Part shown: piece by piece, positions 33,691 through 43,903 of the stretch
Layout: the number at the start of each line of letters is the position of its first letter
Numbering within the stretch: position 1 is the first letter of the stretch
Origin: Streptomyces cellulosae
Lineage (GTDB): Bacteria; Actinomycetota; Actinomycetes; Streptomycetales; Streptomycetaceae
Direction of reading: 5' to 3'
DNA length: 64,000 nt
NCBI RefSeq assembly: GCF_000721105.1
Contig: NZ_JOEV01000018.1
Coordinates: forward strand, 195,599-259,598
Made by a program: the position numbers and the translations under genes
The notes under the pieces: model-generated
Told to the model about the DNA's origin: nothing
The model's input: only the letters and a program-made list of their open reading frames with translations
Database searches by the model: none

Positions 33691-33981
33691 TCAGCGGGCC
33701 GTGAAGGGCTCGTCCGTGGGCACGATCTCGCGTCCAGTGGGAGCAACGACACCGGTATCAGCTTGAAGTTGGCGATGCCGAACGGGATGCCGATGATCGT
33801 GACGCACAGGGCGATGCCGGTGACGATGTGGGCGATGGCCAGCCACCAGCCCGCGAGGACCAGCCACAGCACGTTGCCGACGCAGGAGGGCGCCCCCGCG
33901 TCACGGCGCTCGACCGTGGTGTACCCGAAGGGCCACAGGGCGTAGACGCCGATACGGAACGCCGCTATGCCAAGGGGATCG
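33691..33981 (-). pseudogene. yccF: yccF C-terminal fragment
   Basis: Reads GIAAFRIGVYALWPFGYTTV, then GNVLWLVLAGWWLAIAHIVT and IALCVTIIGIPFGIANFKLI, the second and third parts of a YccF/DUF307 membrane protein. The N-terminal helix is missing and a single-base deletion near the IPxG motif and another before GREIVPTDEPFTAR break the frame. The missing N-terminus lies 3.7 kb away at 37692-37766, next to htpX. Confidence 0.8.
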
Positions 33982-34097
33982 TCTCCGTACGTTCCCAATC
34001 ACGCCACAAGGTCGCTCCGGTTCCGCCTGAGGGCATGACCTGCTGATACTGGTCTTGGCAGGCAATGCCAACGATGCAACCTGAAGAGGTGCCGATC

Positions 34098-34499
34098 ATG
34101 TCGCTACTCAAGCTCCTGCTGAACCTGCTGTGGCTGATCTTCTGCGGGATCTGGATGGCGCTCGCCTACACGCTGGCTGCGCTGATCTGCTTCGTCTTGA
34201 TCGTCACCATCCCGTTCGGCATCGCGTCGCTGCGTATCGCTGGCTTCGTCCTGTGGCCGTTCGGCCGGACCACTGTGGAACGTCCAGGTGCTGGTGCACC
34301 GTCGTTCATCGGAAACGTGATCTGGGTGATCTTCGCGGGGTGGTGGCTGGCTCTGGGACACCTGATCACTAGCATCCCGCTGTTCCTGTCGATTGTCGGC
34401 ATCCCGTTCGGCTGGGCCAACCTCAAACTCATCCCTATCTCCCTTATGCCCCTGGGGCGCGAGGTCGTTGCCGCTGACCAGGACTTCGGCGGACGCTAA
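34098..34499 (+). CDS. Intact YccF-family membrane protein
   Basis: A 133-residue YccF/DUF307 protein with a good ribosome site (GAAGAGGT) before ATG 34098. Membrane segments: LLKLLLNLLWLIFCGIWMAL, AYTLAALICFVLIVTIPFGI, VIWVIFAGWWLALGHLITSI and LFLSIVGIPFGWANLKLIPI, with the family's paired IPFG motifs. It is a divergent paralogue of the broken yccF and lies inside the insertion that broke it, so it may have replaced the function. Confidence 0.85.
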   Translation: MSLLKLLLNLLWLIFCGIWMALAYTLAALICFVLIVTIPFGIASLRIAGFVLWPFGRTTVERPGAGAPSFIGNVIWVIFAGWWLALGHLITSIPLFLSIVGIPFGWANLKLIPISLMPLGREVVAADQDFGGR

Positions 34500-34543
34500 G
34501 GTGCACAGCATCAAAAGGTGCCAAGTTCACCAAGGGGGAAGTA

Positions 34544-34651
34544 TTGATCAACATCATTTCAAGCAACGAGTTCAAGAAGTCCCCCTACGGAAAACACAAG
34601 CGGCCAGATCAGTATCGGGCTGACATCTGCTTCTGCTCTGCCCCTCTCTAA
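34544..34651 (+). CDS. 35-residue frame ending at IS terminus
   Basis: From a TTG at 34544 with AGGGGGA four bases upstream: INIISSNEFKKSPYGKHKRP and 14 more residues ending CFCSAPL. The stop TAA is supplied by the first bases of the IS1380-type terminal repeat, so it may be a gene truncated by the insertion. No family recognised. Confidence 0.3.
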   Translation: MINIISSNEFKKSPYGKHKRPDQYRADICFCSAPL

Positions 34652-36075
34652 CCTCGATCTTGCATGAGGGTCCGTCACCTTGCTGACGAACCCTTTGTGG
34701 CGAGTGTTGGTGCGGAATTCCGGAGTCTGGGCAGGTTGAGTGCCCGGCTGTCGCGTCGGGTGTGCGCCGGGTTCCACGGCTCCGGTGGGCTGGTTGCTGC
34801 TCGCAGGGGCGGGAATGTACTGGTCAGCCGGGGTTCGGCAGGGCCTGGAGCCGGTCCAGGGCATCGGTGATCACGTCAGTCCAGGGCCAGTGCCTGGCCA
34901 GGCGGAGGTAGCGGCGGCGGCCGGTGGTGACGAGCTGGGCGGCGGTGGAGAACAGCCGAAGCCGCAGGCGGCGGGGCTCCCAGAGCCGGGCTTGGCCGGT
35001 CAGGGCGAGTAGGGGCATCCAGGCCAGCAGGTCGAGGGCGATCTGGACGATCTCCAGCCAGATCTGGTTCTGCGCGGTGTCGCCCCAGGCGCCGTCGCGG
35101 ATGTCGCCGTCGGGTTCCACGGCCGGCGTCCAGGCCGAGGCCGGGACCTTCAGGACGGCCTGGTGGACGGCGTCGGTGATGGTCATCCCGACCGAGTACG
35201 ACAGCCAGCGCCCGCGCCGGGCGAGCCAGGCGACGAACTCGTGGGTGCCGCCGCCGGAGTCGGTACGGATCAGCGTCTGACGCCCGCGCCGGAGCCGTTT
35301 CGGCAGCTGGGCCAGGGCCAGTTTCGTGGCTTCGATGTGGTCGGCGGCGGTGTTGGAGCCAGCGTTGCCGGGCCGCAGCAGGCACACGACCGGCTCGCCA
35401 GACCCGCCGCGGCCGTGGTCGACGAACCCCATCAGCGGGTGGTGCCCGAACGTCTTCTTCCAGGTCGCGGCGGCGTCCTGCTTCTCGGAGTGCGCCAGGA
35501 CGAGGACCCCGTCGATGTCCACGATCACCTGCCCGCCCGCATCCGGCGCCGCGTCACCGGCCAACCGCCAGACGTGTTCACGCACTTCGGCACGGGCGGT
35601 GCGCAGCGCGGCCAGGACCCGCTTGCCGCCCGAGGCCAGCTGTCCGACCAGGCGAGAGACCGTCGGGTCGGAGGCCACCGGCCCGAACACGGCCGGCTCA
35701 GCCCGCAACAGGGCCACGTCGGCTAGGCCGTCCCCGCCCAGCGCGAGGGCAAGCGCCACATCGAGCAGGATCTTTCCCGGATCGTGCACCGCCCGCGGCT
35801 TGCGCCACGGCTCAAGCGCCGCCGACATCGCCGCATCCAGACCGGTCTTGCGGGCCGTCTCGACCAGCAGCACCGCACCGGCCTGCGAAACCACGCCGCG
35901 ACCACCGCCCTCGGCGCGGACACGCGGATAGAACCCGATACGCTTCTTCACCTGGAAAGTGCCTCCGGCGGTGGCGGGAACAAGGACCTCAGCAATCCTC
36001 ATTCTCGCTGGTCAGAGGCACTTTCTACGTTCATCATCAACAGATGGACAGCCCACCTCGGAAAGCGCGAGGTTA
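34649..36075. mobile_element. IS1380-family insertion sequence, internally deleted
   Basis: A 1.43-kb element with short imperfect terminal inverted repeats TAACCTCGATCTT (34649-34661) and AAGCGCGAGGTTA (36063-36075), 11 of 13 matched. No target duplication is seen. It carries one transposase gene lacking an internal section, which accounts for its being about 0.2 kb shorter than typical IS1380 elements. Confidence 0.7.
34824..36002 (-). pseudogene. IS1380-type transposase with internal in-frame deletion
   Basis: A 392-residue open frame. The N-terminal two thirds is normal for IS1380 transposases: DPTVSRLVGQL, QVIVDIDGVLVLAHSEKQDA with the first catalytic Asp, GNAGSNTAADHIEATKLALA, and the second Asp in LIRTDSGGGTHEFV. 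After GDIRDGAWGD it jumps to AQNQIWLEIVQIALDLLAWM; from memory about 65-70 residues are missing there, including the RAEDRIR helix that holds the third catalytic residue (Glu). The enzyme is therefore probably inactive although the frame is open. Confidence 0.75.
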
Positions 36076-36528
36076 GGAAACGCCCTTGCGCAACGACGCG
36101 AGGAGGCGGTCGAGGTCCCCGCGTGCCGTGTACGTACGGATCGGGTCGATGTAGTCGCGAGACTCGATGATCTGACCGTCCCGCACACGCATGACGAAGA
36201 CGCAGGGCACCTTGGACCTGGAGTCGTCCGGCAACGTGAACTCGTAGGCGAACTCGGCGACGATCACTTCAGGATCGGCGGTCTCGTGGACGACGACATC
36301 GACGACACTCCTCTTCGGCAAGGACTCCCGCATTTCCGGCGGCACCGTGAAGTGCTCCCGGAGCGCACGCCGACTCGTCAACGGCTCGGACTCCGGCGTC
36401 GCCATCGGATGCCGGACATCCGTAACCTCGCCGTACAGGTCAGGCAACTCGCTTGAGTTCCCGTCGGCGACCCCATGAACAAGGCGGAGAAACACCTCAC
36501 GCGGACTCAGACTCACAAGACCCCCCAA
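36073..36528 (-). CDS. SnoaL/NTF2-like protein ending at an IS
   Basis: A 151-residue NTF2-fold protein: SPREVFLRLVHGVADGNSSE, ESEPLTSRRALREHF, then strands VIVAEFAYEFTLP and VPCVFVMRVRDGQIIESRDY. It may be an isomerase-like enzyme or a small-molecule binder. Its TAA stop is formed by the terminal repeat of the adjoining IS, so the natural C-terminus may have been lost, though the domain itself appears complete. Confidence 0.75.
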   Translation of the reverse strand: MGGLVSLSPREVFLRLVHGVADGNSSELPDLYGEVTDVRHPMATPESEPLTSRRALREHFTVPPEMRESLPKRSVVDVVVHETADPEVIVAEFAYEFTLPDDSRSKVPCVFVMRVRDGQIIESRDYIDPIRTYTARGDLDRLLASLRKGVS

Positions 36529-36564
36529 GTGATACGTACAGGCAGCTGATCATTATCGCCTGAT

Positions 36565-36615
36565 GCGAGCCGGTGTTGCGGACTGTCTCGACCAGCAGCA
36601 CCTCACCCGTCTGAT
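36565..36615. pseudogene. Short remnant of a second IS1380-type transposase gene
   Basis: About 50 bp (core TGTCTCGACCAGCAGCACC at 36583-36602) closely match the IS1380-type gene at 35850-35893, in the same orientation. Too short to be functional. Confidence 0.45.
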
Positions 36616-36749
36616 CCCACGGCCGACGCGCTGGACGCGACCTGCAGATACAGGTCAGCACTCTTCATCTGAGAAGTGCGCTTCCGCAGCAACGTCCAGG
36701 ACCCTCCACAGGTCCCATCTGTGCAGGTCAGGAGCGCTCCTCGCATCTG

Positions 36750-37498
36750 CGGCGTCCGTCGGATTACCGCAGGTGGGAGCGGGAATCGGCGATGGAGTTG
36801 TGGCAGATGGACATCGTGGGCGGACTGCTGCTGGCCGACGGAGCCGAGTGCAAGGTAGTCACTGGCATCGACGACCACTCCCGCTTCGTGGTGATCGCGA
36901 AGGTGGTGCGGCGGGCGACCGGGCGGGCTGTGTGTCTGGCGTTCGGTGAGGCCCTGCAGCGGTTCGGGGTGCCGGGCGAGGTATTGACGGACAACGGCAA
37001 GCAGTTCACCGCCCGGTTCGGCTCCGGCAAGCCGGGCGAGACGATGTTCGACCGGATCTGCCGGGAGAACGGAATCACTCACCGGCTCACGAAGCCGAGG
37101 TCGCCCACGACCACGGGGAAGATCGAGCGGTTCCATCAGACGCTGCGACGTGAACTGCTCGAAGGGCACGGCCCGTTGCGGACCTGTACGCCGCGCAGCA
37201 GGCGGTGGACGGGTGGCTGGAGGACTACAACCAGGCCCGCCCACATCAGGCGCTGGGCATGCAGGCACCGGCTATCCGTTTCGTCAACTGGGAGGCCCAT
37301 GCGGAGGCCGCGGTGCTGCTGGTGAAACTGCCGCCGAGCCTGCAGATGGTCGTCGGCCACGAGACACCCCTGGCGGTGCCCGCCCCACGTCCGCAGCCTC
37401 AGCAGGAGCAGACAGCTCGCTCCTGGCCCCTGAGCGGCGATGAGGTCGGCAGGATCGAAGTGGAGCGCACCGTGCGCGACGCCATCCGCATCGCCTAA
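36750..37498 (+). pseudogene. IS481-type transposase, truncated and frameshifted
   Basis: The integrase-core domain is readable: YRRWERESAMELWQMDIVGG (first Asp), GVPGEVLTDNGKQFTARFGS (second Asp), and TTTGKIERFHQTLRRELLEG (Glu). At about 37178 a frameshift moves the sense to another frame: DLYAAQQAVDGWLEDYNQAR, PHQALGMQAPAIRF to the stop at 37498. The N-terminal helix-turn-helix half is missing, so it is inactive. Confidence 0.8.
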
Positions 37499-37500
37499 GA

Positions 37501-37688
37501 CCCTGAGTTCCTGTTGGAACAGATCACCGCAACCGGTGGCTGGTCCCAGCGCACGCGTGACCTCATCGCGCTGGCAGCCATGGCGCAGAGGTCGTTCCCG
37601 GACATGGCCCCGGAGCAGCAAGCGGCCATCTTGTCCATGCTGGAACTGAAGGTGACGATCACGGGCCCTGTGCCCGACGATCGGCGCG
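37501..37688 (+). pseudogene. C-terminal fragment of a serine recombinase
   Basis: Reads DPEFLLEQITATGGWSQRTR, DLIALAAMAQRSFPDM and AILSMLELKVTITGPVPDDR. This helical/strand segment occurs in the C-terminal part of large actinobacterial recombinases. No catalytic domain remains. Confidence 0.5.
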
Positions 37689-37691
37689 GTG

Positions 37692-37766
37692 GTGTCCCTT
37701 GCCGATGATGGTGATGAACAGCAGGACGCCCGCCGCGAGGTAGCCGACGTTCAGGATGGTTTTCAT
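37692..37766 (-). pseudogene. yccF: yccF N-terminal fragment
   Basis: The ATG at 37766 overlaps the htpX stop (ATGA) and reads [20 protein letters not shown] then IG, the start of a YccF protein with a short deletion after NV, and then loses similarity at 37692. The C-terminal part is at 33691-33981. Confidence 0.72.
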
Positions 37767-38626
37767 CGTGGGGGACCTGCCATCTTCTCGAGCCGGGCGA
37801 TGCGCTCCGCCATCGGGGGGTGTGTGGAGAACATCTTCGAGAGCCCCTGGCCAGGGCGGAAGGGATTAGCGATCATCATGTGGCTCGCCGTCTCGATGCG
37901 GGGCTCCGGGGGCAACGGGAGCTGCTTGGTGCCCGTTTCGAGCTTGCGCAGGGCGCCGGCGAGGGCGAGCGGGTCGCCGGTGAGCTGGGCGCCGGAAGCG
38001 TCGGCCTCGTACTCCCTGGAGCGGCTGATGGCCAGCTGGATGAGGCTGGCGGCGAGGGGGCCGAGGATCATGATCAGGAGCATGCCGAGGAGGCCGGGGC
38101 CGTCGTCGTCGTCCGAGCGGCCGATGGGGATCAGCCAGGCGAAGTTGACCAGGAACATGATCACGGAGGCAAGGGCGCCGGCGACCGAGGAGATCAGGAT
38201 GTCGCGGTTGTAGACGTGACTGAGTTCGTGGCCGATGACACCGCGCAGTTCCCGCTCGTCCAGCAGGCGCAGGATGCCGTCGGTGCAGCAGACGGCGGCG
38301 TTGCGCGGATTGCGGCCCGTCGCGAAGGCATTGGGCGCCTCCGTCGGCGAGATGTAGAGGCGCGGCATGGGCTGGCGGGCCTGGGTGGAGAGCTCACGGA
38401 CCATGCGGTAGAGGGCGGGGGCCTCGAACTCGCTTACCGGGCGGGCACGCATCGCGCGTAGAGCCAACTTGTCGCTGTTCCAGTACGCGTACGCGTTGGT
38501 TCCCAGGGCGATCACGACCGCGACAACGAGCCCCATACGGCCGAAGAAGCTGCCGATGAGGATGATGAGTGCGGACAGCCCCCCGAGGAGTACTGCGGTC
38601 CTGAGCCCGTTGTGCCGGCGGTGCAC
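37763..38626 (-). CDS. htpX: HtpX-like M48 membrane zinc protease
   Basis: A 287-residue integral membrane metalloprotease, the quality-control enzyme that removes damaged membrane proteins. The GTG at 38626 has GGAGG upstream. Two N-terminal membrane helices ([39 protein letters not shown]), then the zinc motif HELSH at 133-137 with the third ligand Glu in [11 protein letters not shown]. Two more membrane helices lie between them. It is first in a former htpX-yccF operon; the yccF gene is now broken. Confidence 0.93.
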   Translation of the reverse strand: MHRRHNGLRTAVLLGGLSALIILIGSFFGRMGLVVAVVIALGTNAYAYWNSDKLALRAMRARPVSEFEAPALYRMVRELSTQARQPMPRLYISPTEAPNAFATGRNPRNAAVCCTDGILRLLDERELRGVIGHELSHVYNRDILISSVAGALASVIMFLVNFAWLIPIGRSDDDDGPGLLGMLLIMILGPLAASLIQLAISRSREYEADASGAQLTGDPLALAGALRKLETGTKQLPLPPEPRIETASHMMIANPFRPGQGLSKMFSTHPPMAERIARLEKMAGPPR

Positions 38627-38807
38627 GGTACGCCCTCCAAGTCGTACAGCAGGGGAACCTTTACTCGGTGATCTTCCTTGATGATCTGCCGTGCCACTGG
38701 TGCCGTGTGTCACGTCCAGTGGACCCTCCCGTTTTTGTCAACGCGAGGCGAGGGCCACTAGTTCCCTTGTGCGGGTGGCGGGCCGGGTCGGCCGTCCGGG
38801 TGACGGC

Positions 38808-40331
38808 TCAGAAGAGGCCGGTGCCGGCGAAGCGCAGGACCAGCTCAGGCGCCCCGGAGAGGGCGATGCCGACGGCCCCGGTCAGGGCGATGGCAGCGGT
38901 GAGGGGGGCCGGAACGCGGTGCCGTACGGGCTCGCCGTCAGGGGTGCGGAACAGCAGGCTCGTCCACTGGAGGTAGTAGAACAGCGCGATCACGACATTG
39001 ACGGCCATGACCACGGCGAGCCAGCCGAGGCCCGCGTCGACGGCCGCGGAGAACACGGTGACCTTCGCGAAGAGGCCGATGATGCCTGGCGGCAGTCCGG
39101 CCAGGCAGAGCAGGAAGAACGCCAGGAGGAGCGCGGCGAGTGGGTTCGACGCGTACAGCCCGCGATAGTCGGAGACCCGGTTGAGGGACTTCGTACGCCC
39201 GACCAGCGCGGCCACCGCGAAGGCGCCCAGGTTCACGGCGGCGTACATGAGGGCGTACGCGACCGTGGAGCCGATCGATTGCTCGGCGTCGTCGGAGTAC
39301 GCGGCGGCCGCGATCGGTACGAGGAGGTAGCCGGCCTGGCCGACGGAGGACCAGGCGAGCAGTCGTACCGCGCTGTACGCGCGCGTGGCCTGCTGGCGCA
39401 GGGCGCCGACGTTGCCGACGGTCATGGTGAGGGCGGCCAGCGCGGCGAGGGCCGGGCCCCAGACGTCGGCGTACGACGGGAGGGCTACGACGGTGATGAG
39501 GATGAGGCCGGAGAAGCCGACCGCCTTGCCGACGACCGACAGGTAGGCGGCGATCGGTAGAGGTGCCCCCACGTAGGTGTCGGGCACCCAGAAGTGGAAG
39601 GGCACGGCGGCCGCCTTGAAGGCGAAGCCGACGAGGGTGAGGACGACACCGGTCTGGGCCAGGGTGTGCAGCTGCCCGTCGACGTTCTGGATGCGGTCGG
39701 CGACCTGGGTGAGATAGAGGGTGCCGGTGGAGGCGTACACGAAGCTGATGCCCATGAGGCTGACCGCGGTCGCCGTGACCGAGGACAGGAAGAACTTCAG
39801 GGCCGCTTCGGAGGACTTCCGGTCGCCGTGCCTGAGGCCCACGAGGGCGAAGGCGGGCAGGGAGGCGACCTCCAGGGCGACGATCAGGGTGGCGAAGTCG
39901 CGGGAGGCGGGCAGGAGGGCGGCTCCGGCGGCGGAGGACAGCAGCAGGAACCAGTACTCCCCTTCGGGAAGTCCCTTGTCGGCGTCCTTGAGGGCGGTGA
40001 CCGACAGGAGAGCGGCGAGGAGAGCTCCGCCGAGGACCAGGAGCTGGAGGACGAGGGTGAAGCGGTCGGCGGTGTAGCTGCAGACGTCCGGGGCGCCGGT
40101 CAGGCAGAAGGCGGAACGGTCGCCGTCCAGGAGGGGCAGCAGCATGAGGGCCGAGGCGGCGAGGCCCGCGACCGACAGCCAGCCGAGGAGCACCTTCTTG
40201 TGCGCGCCGACGAAAAGGTCGGCCACCAGGACGACGAGTCCCACGACCGCCGTGATGGTGGGCGGCGCGATGGCGAGCCAGTCGACGGACTGGACGAGAC
40301 TCGCGGCCGGCGTGTGGGCCAGGGAGCTCAT
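38808..40331 (-). CDS. nuoN: NADH-quinone oxidoreductase subunit N
   Basis: A 507-residue antiporter-like membrane subunit of complex I that pumps protons. About 14 membrane helices; the family lysine region PFHFWVPDTYVGAPLPIAAY and the helix PGIIGLFAKVTVFSAAVDAG are typical. Its ATG overlaps the nuoM stop (ATGA). It is the last gene of the cluster. Confidence 0.94.
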   Translation of the reverse strand: MSSLAHTPAASLVQSVDWLAIAPPTITAVVGLVVLVADLFVGAHKKVLLGWLSVAGLAASALMLLPLLDGDRSAFCLTGAPDVCSYTADRFTLVLQLLVLGGALLAALLSVTALKDADKGLPEGEYWFLLLSSAAGAALLPASRDFATLIVALEVASLPAFALVGLRHGDRKSSEAALKFFLSSVTATAVSLMGISFVYASTGTLYLTQVADRIQNVDGQLHTLAQTGVVLTLVGFAFKAAAVPFHFWVPDTYVGAPLPIAAYLSVVGKAVGFSGLILITVVALPSYADVWGPALAALAALTMTVGNVGALRQQATRAYSAVRLLAWSSVGQAGYLLVPIAAAAYSDDAEQSIGSTVAYALMYAAVNLGAFAVAALVGRTKSLNRVSDYRGLYASNPLAALLLAFFLLCLAGLPPGIIGLFAKVTVFSAAVDAGLGWLAVVMAVNVVIALFYYLQWTSLLFRTPDGEPVRHRVPAPLTAAIALTGAVGIALSGAPELVLRFAGTGLF

Positions 40332-41902
40332 CGGGTGCCTCCTGCGAGGAGCTGCTGCACGGCCGGGTCGGTGAGGCCGAGGAGGGCCTTCGGCCAGAGA
40401 CCGGCGACGACGGTGAGGGCGACGAGCGGGGTCCAGGCCGCGAATTCGTACGTGTGGACGTCGGCGAGCTTCGGCGCTTCCTGCGGTACCGCGCCCATGC
40501 AGACCCGGCGGACCACGATGAGCATGTACGCGGCCGTCAGCAGCGTGCCGAACGCGCCGATCGCCATGAAGGTGAGGAAGGCGGGGCGGTTGAGGCCGTC
40601 GGCGGGGTTGAACGCACCGAACAGCGCCAGCATCTCGCCCCAGAATCCGGCCAGGCCGGGCAGGCCGAGCGACGCCACGGCGGCGAAGGCGAGCAGGCCG
40701 CCGAGGCGTGGGGCCTTGCCGTAGAGGGCGGCGCCCGTCTCCTCGGCGAGGGTGTCGAGATCGGTGCTGCCGGTGCGGTCCTTCAGCGCGCCGACCAGGA
40801 AGAAGAGCAGGCCGGTGATGAGGCCGTGGGCGATGTTCGCGAACAGGGCGCCGTTCACGCCGGTCGGGGTCATGGTCGAGATGCCGAGCAGCACGAAGCC
40901 CATGTGGCCGACGGAGGAGTAGGCGATGAGACGTTTGAGGTCGCCTTTGGCGCCCTGCTTGGCGAGGGCCAGGCAGGCCAGCGATCCGTAGACGATCCCG
41001 ACGACGGCGAAGGCGGCGAGGTAGGGCGCGAAGGTGCGGAAACCGTCCGGGGCGATGGGCAGCAGAATCCGGACGAACCCGTACGTACCCATCTTCAGCA
41101 GGACCCCGGCCAGCAGGACCGAGCCGACGGTCGGGGCGGCCGTGTGCGCGTCGGGCAGCCAGCTGTGCAGCGGCCACATCGGCGTCTTGACCGCGAGCCC
41201 GATGCCGATCGCCAGAACGGCGATGACCTGCACGGATGTGGTCAGCGACCGGCCGTTGTCAGTGGCGAGTGCCACCATGTCGAATGTGCCCGCCCTGATT
41301 CCGATCAGGAGCAGGCCGAGCAGCATGACGACGGAACCGAGCAGTGTGAAGAGGATGAACCTCCAAGCGGCCTGGGTCCGTTGCTCACCGCCCCAGCGGG
41401 CGATGAGGAAGTACATCGGGATGAGAACCATCTCGAATGCGAGGAAGAACAGAATCAGGTCGAGGACGGCGAAGGTCGCGAGGGTGCCGGACTCGAGGAC
41501 GAGCAGCAGGGCGACGAAGGCCTTCGGGGACGGGCCCGCAGGCATCTTGAAGTAGGAGTACAGCGCGCAGAGGAAGGTCAGCAGCGCGGTCAGGACCAGA
41601 AGGGGGAGGGAGATGCCGTCGATGCCGAGGTGGATGCGCACGTCGAGTGCGGGGATCCAGCTGATGTCCGTGCCGGCCTGCATCTTCGACGGATGGTCGT
41701 GGTCGAAGCCCAGCGCGAGGACGATCGCGGCGATGAGGATCACACCGGTGACCGTCACACCGTGCCGCAGTACGGCCTGCTCGGGTGACCTCCCCTTCAG
41801 CCCGGGCGGGGCGGGCAGAAGAGCGGCGGCGGCCCCGAGGAGCGGGCCGACCACGATCAATGCCAGAAGGAACTGCATCACGGACTCGTTGATATCGATC
41901 AC
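40328..41902 (-). CDS. nuoM: NADH-quinone oxidoreductase subunit M
   Basis: A 524-residue antiporter-like proton-pumping subunit: LGIDGISLPLLVLTALLTFL in the N-terminus, KTPMWPLHSWLPDAHTAAPT with the key Lys, GTYGFVRILLPIAPD, and LPGLAGFWGEMLALFGAF near the C-terminus. About 13-14 membrane helices. It starts 6 bp beyond the nuoL stop. Confidence 0.95.
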   Translation of the reverse strand: MIDINESVMQFLLALIVVGPLLGAAAALLPAPPGLKGRSPEQAVLRHGVTVTGVILIAAIVLALGFDHDHPSKMQAGTDISWIPALDVRIHLGIDGISLPLLVLTALLTFLCALYSYFKMPAGPSPKAFVALLLVLESGTLATFAVLDLILFFLAFEMVLIPMYFLIARWGGEQRTQAAWRFILFTLLGSVVMLLGLLLIGIRAGTFDMVALATDNGRSLTTSVQVIAVLAIGIGLAVKTPMWPLHSWLPDAHTAAPTVGSVLLAGVLLKMGTYGFVRILLPIAPDGFRTFAPYLAAFAVVGIVYGSLACLALAKQGAKGDLKRLIAYSSVGHMGFVLLGISTMTPTGVNGALFANIAHGLITGLLFFLVGALKDRTGSTDLDTLAEETGAALYGKAPRLGGLLAFAAVASLGLPGLAGFWGEMLALFGAFNPADGLNRPAFLTFMAIGAFGTLLTAAYMLIVVRRVCMGAVPQEAPKLADVHTYEFAAWTPLVALTVVAGLWPKALLGLTDPAVQQLLAGGTR

Positions 41903-41908
41903 GCCTGC

Positions 41909-43903
41909 TCACGCTCCCGTGGCGACGAGGACGGCGGCGACCACCAGGACGACGGTGCCGGCGAGCAGCGCGCTCACATAGGTCTGCAGATTGCCGGTCT
42001 GGGCGCGTCGAACGGCGGACCCGAGTAGTCGGGGCAGGGCACCCGCGCCGCGTACGTAGGTCTCGACGACCTCGCGGTCGAGGAACCGGACGAGGGTGGC
42101 TCCGGCCTGGACCGGGCGGACGAAGAGGGCCGTGTACACGGCGTCGAGATGGAAGCCGACGGCCGCGTGTCGGTGCAGCGGACCGAGCAGGAGACGGCCC
42201 GGGTCCGCCGGGTCGGGCGCGTAGGCCACGTCACCGTAGGCGGGTTTGTGGCTGGCGATGGCCTCGGCCTCCACCTGCCCGGCGTCGCCCTCGGCGTGGG
42301 CCGCGACCGCACCCAGCGGGACGCGGGACGCGAGAGCGGTGGTGTGCCGCCAGGCCGCGTAGGTGACGAGCCCGCCGACCAAGGCCACACCCGTGCCGAG
42401 GACGGAAGTGGTGAGAGTCGGGGTCAGGTCACGGCCGTCGAACCAGTCGGGCAGCGTGCGGTAGGCGAACGCGCCGACGGCGAGAGACGGGACGGCCAGG
42501 ACCCACAGCACCACGGTCATGGTGAGGGGCTGCCTTCCGTGGTCGGGGGCCTCTGCGCCCCGGCCGTGGAAGGCCAGCAGCCACAGCCGGGTCGCGTACG
42601 CGGCGGTGAGCAGGGCGGTGAGGAGGCCGGAGACGAGGACGGTCCAGCCGGCGGCGCCGGGAGCGTGCTCGGTGTGGCCGGTGGCGACGTGCTCGGCGGC
42701 GCCGAGGACGGACTCCTTGGAGAAGAAGCCGCTGAAGGGCGGGATCGCGGCGAGCGCGAGGAGCGCCACGGTCATCGTCCAGAAGGCGTCGGGGACACGG
42801 TCGCGCAGATGGCTCATGCGGGACATGGCGGCCAGCGAGTTGGTGCCGGCGGCGTGGATGATCACGCCGGCCGCGAGGAACAGCAGCGCCTTGAAGGCGC
42901 CGTGCGCGAGGAGGTGGAAGACGGCGGCTCCGCGGTCGCCGACGGCGAGGGCGCCGGTCATGTAGCCGAGCTGGCCGATGGTCGAGTAGGCGAGGACGCG
43001 CTTGATGTCGTCCTGGGCCAGCGCGGCGAGCGCCGAGCCGGTCATCGTGACGGCCGCCATGACGGCGAGGACGAGCATCGCGGCCCGGGAGGCCTCGAAG
43101 ACGGGAAGGAGCCTTGCGATGAAGTAGACACCTGCGGCGACCATCGTCGCGGCGTGGATCAGCGCGGAGACGGGCGTCGGGCCCGCCATCGCGTCGGGGA
43201 GCCAGGTGTGCAGCGGGAACTGCGCCGACTTGCCCGCCACACCGGCCAGGAGCAGCAGGGCGATGAGCGTCGGGTGGTCGAGTCCGCCGTGCGCGACGGT
43301 GCCGAGGACCCTCGTGATCCGGAAGGACCCGGCGTCGGTGGCCAACGCGAACAGGCCGATGAGGAAGGGGACGTCACCGAGCTTGGTCACCAGAAACGCC
43401 TTGAGGGAGGCGGCGCGGGCCTCCGGGGTCTCCCAGTAGTGGCCGACCAGGAAGTAGGAGCAGATGCCCATGACTTCCCAGCCGACCAGCAGCACGATCA
43501 GGTCGCCGGAGTAGACGACGAGCAGCATCGCGGAGGTGAACAGCGAGACGAGGGCGGCGTACGAGGGATAGCGCGGGTCGTCGCGCAGATAGCCGGTCGA
43601 GTAGATCTGCACGCAGGCGGCGACGAAGCCGACCAGGAGGGCGACAAGGGCGGCGAAGCCGTCGATGTGCAGGGCGAGTTCGATGGGGACCGAGCCGGTG
43701 GGCGTGAGCTCGGTGGCGGCGTCGACGGCCTGGTCACCGCCCTGGCGCACGGCGACCACCACGGCGAGCGCGAAGGAGGCGAGTACGGGCAGGACGGCCA
43801 GCGGGCGTACGAAACCGGGAGCCGTGCGGCCCAGGAGCAGGCCGGCCGCGGCGCCCAGGAACGGAAGGAGGGGGACGAGGACGGCGAGGGTGGTCGTGGT
43901 CAC
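41909..43903 (-). CDS. nuoL: NADH-quinone oxidoreductase subunit L
   Basis: A 664-residue subunit, the distal proton pump with the long lateral helix. Family segments: [80 protein letters not shown] and [20 protein letters not shown]. Its ATG overlaps the nuoK stop. Confidence 0.95.
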   Translation of the reverse strand: MTTTTLAVLVPLLPFLGAAAGLLLGRTAPGFVRPLAVLPVLASFALAVVVAVRQGGDQAVDAATELTPTGSVPIELALHIDGFAALVALLVGFVAACVQIYSTGYLRDDPRYPSYAALVSLFTSAMLLVVYSGDLIVLLVGWEVMGICSYFLVGHYWETPEARAASLKAFLVTKLGDVPFLIGLFALATDAGSFRITRVLGTVAHGGLDHPTLIALLLLAGVAGKSAQFPLHTWLPDAMAGPTPVSALIHAATMVAAGVYFIARLLPVFEASRAAMLVLAVMAAVTMTGSALAALAQDDIKRVLAYSTIGQLGYMTGALAVGDRGAAVFHLLAHGAFKALLFLAAGVIIHAAGTNSLAAMSRMSHLRDRVPDAFWTMTVALLALAAIPPFSGFFSKESVLGAAEHVATGHTEHAPGAAGWTVLVSGLLTALLTAAYATRLWLLAFHGRGAEAPDHGRQPLTMTVVLWVLAVPSLAVGAFAYRTLPDWFDGRDLTPTLTTSVLGTGVALVGGLVTYAAWRHTTALASRVPLGAVAAHAEGDAGQVEAEAIASHKPAYGDVAYAPDPADPGRLLLGPLHRHAAVGFHLDAVYTALFVRPVQAGATLVRFLDREVVETYVRGAGALPRLLGSAVRRAQTGNLQTYVSALLAGTVVLVVAAVLVATGA

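Noticed and set aside
35952..36025. GGCACTTTC inverted repeat as the IS1380 right end
   Set aside because: One arm lies inside the transposase coding region; the better-matched termini are at 34649 and 36075.
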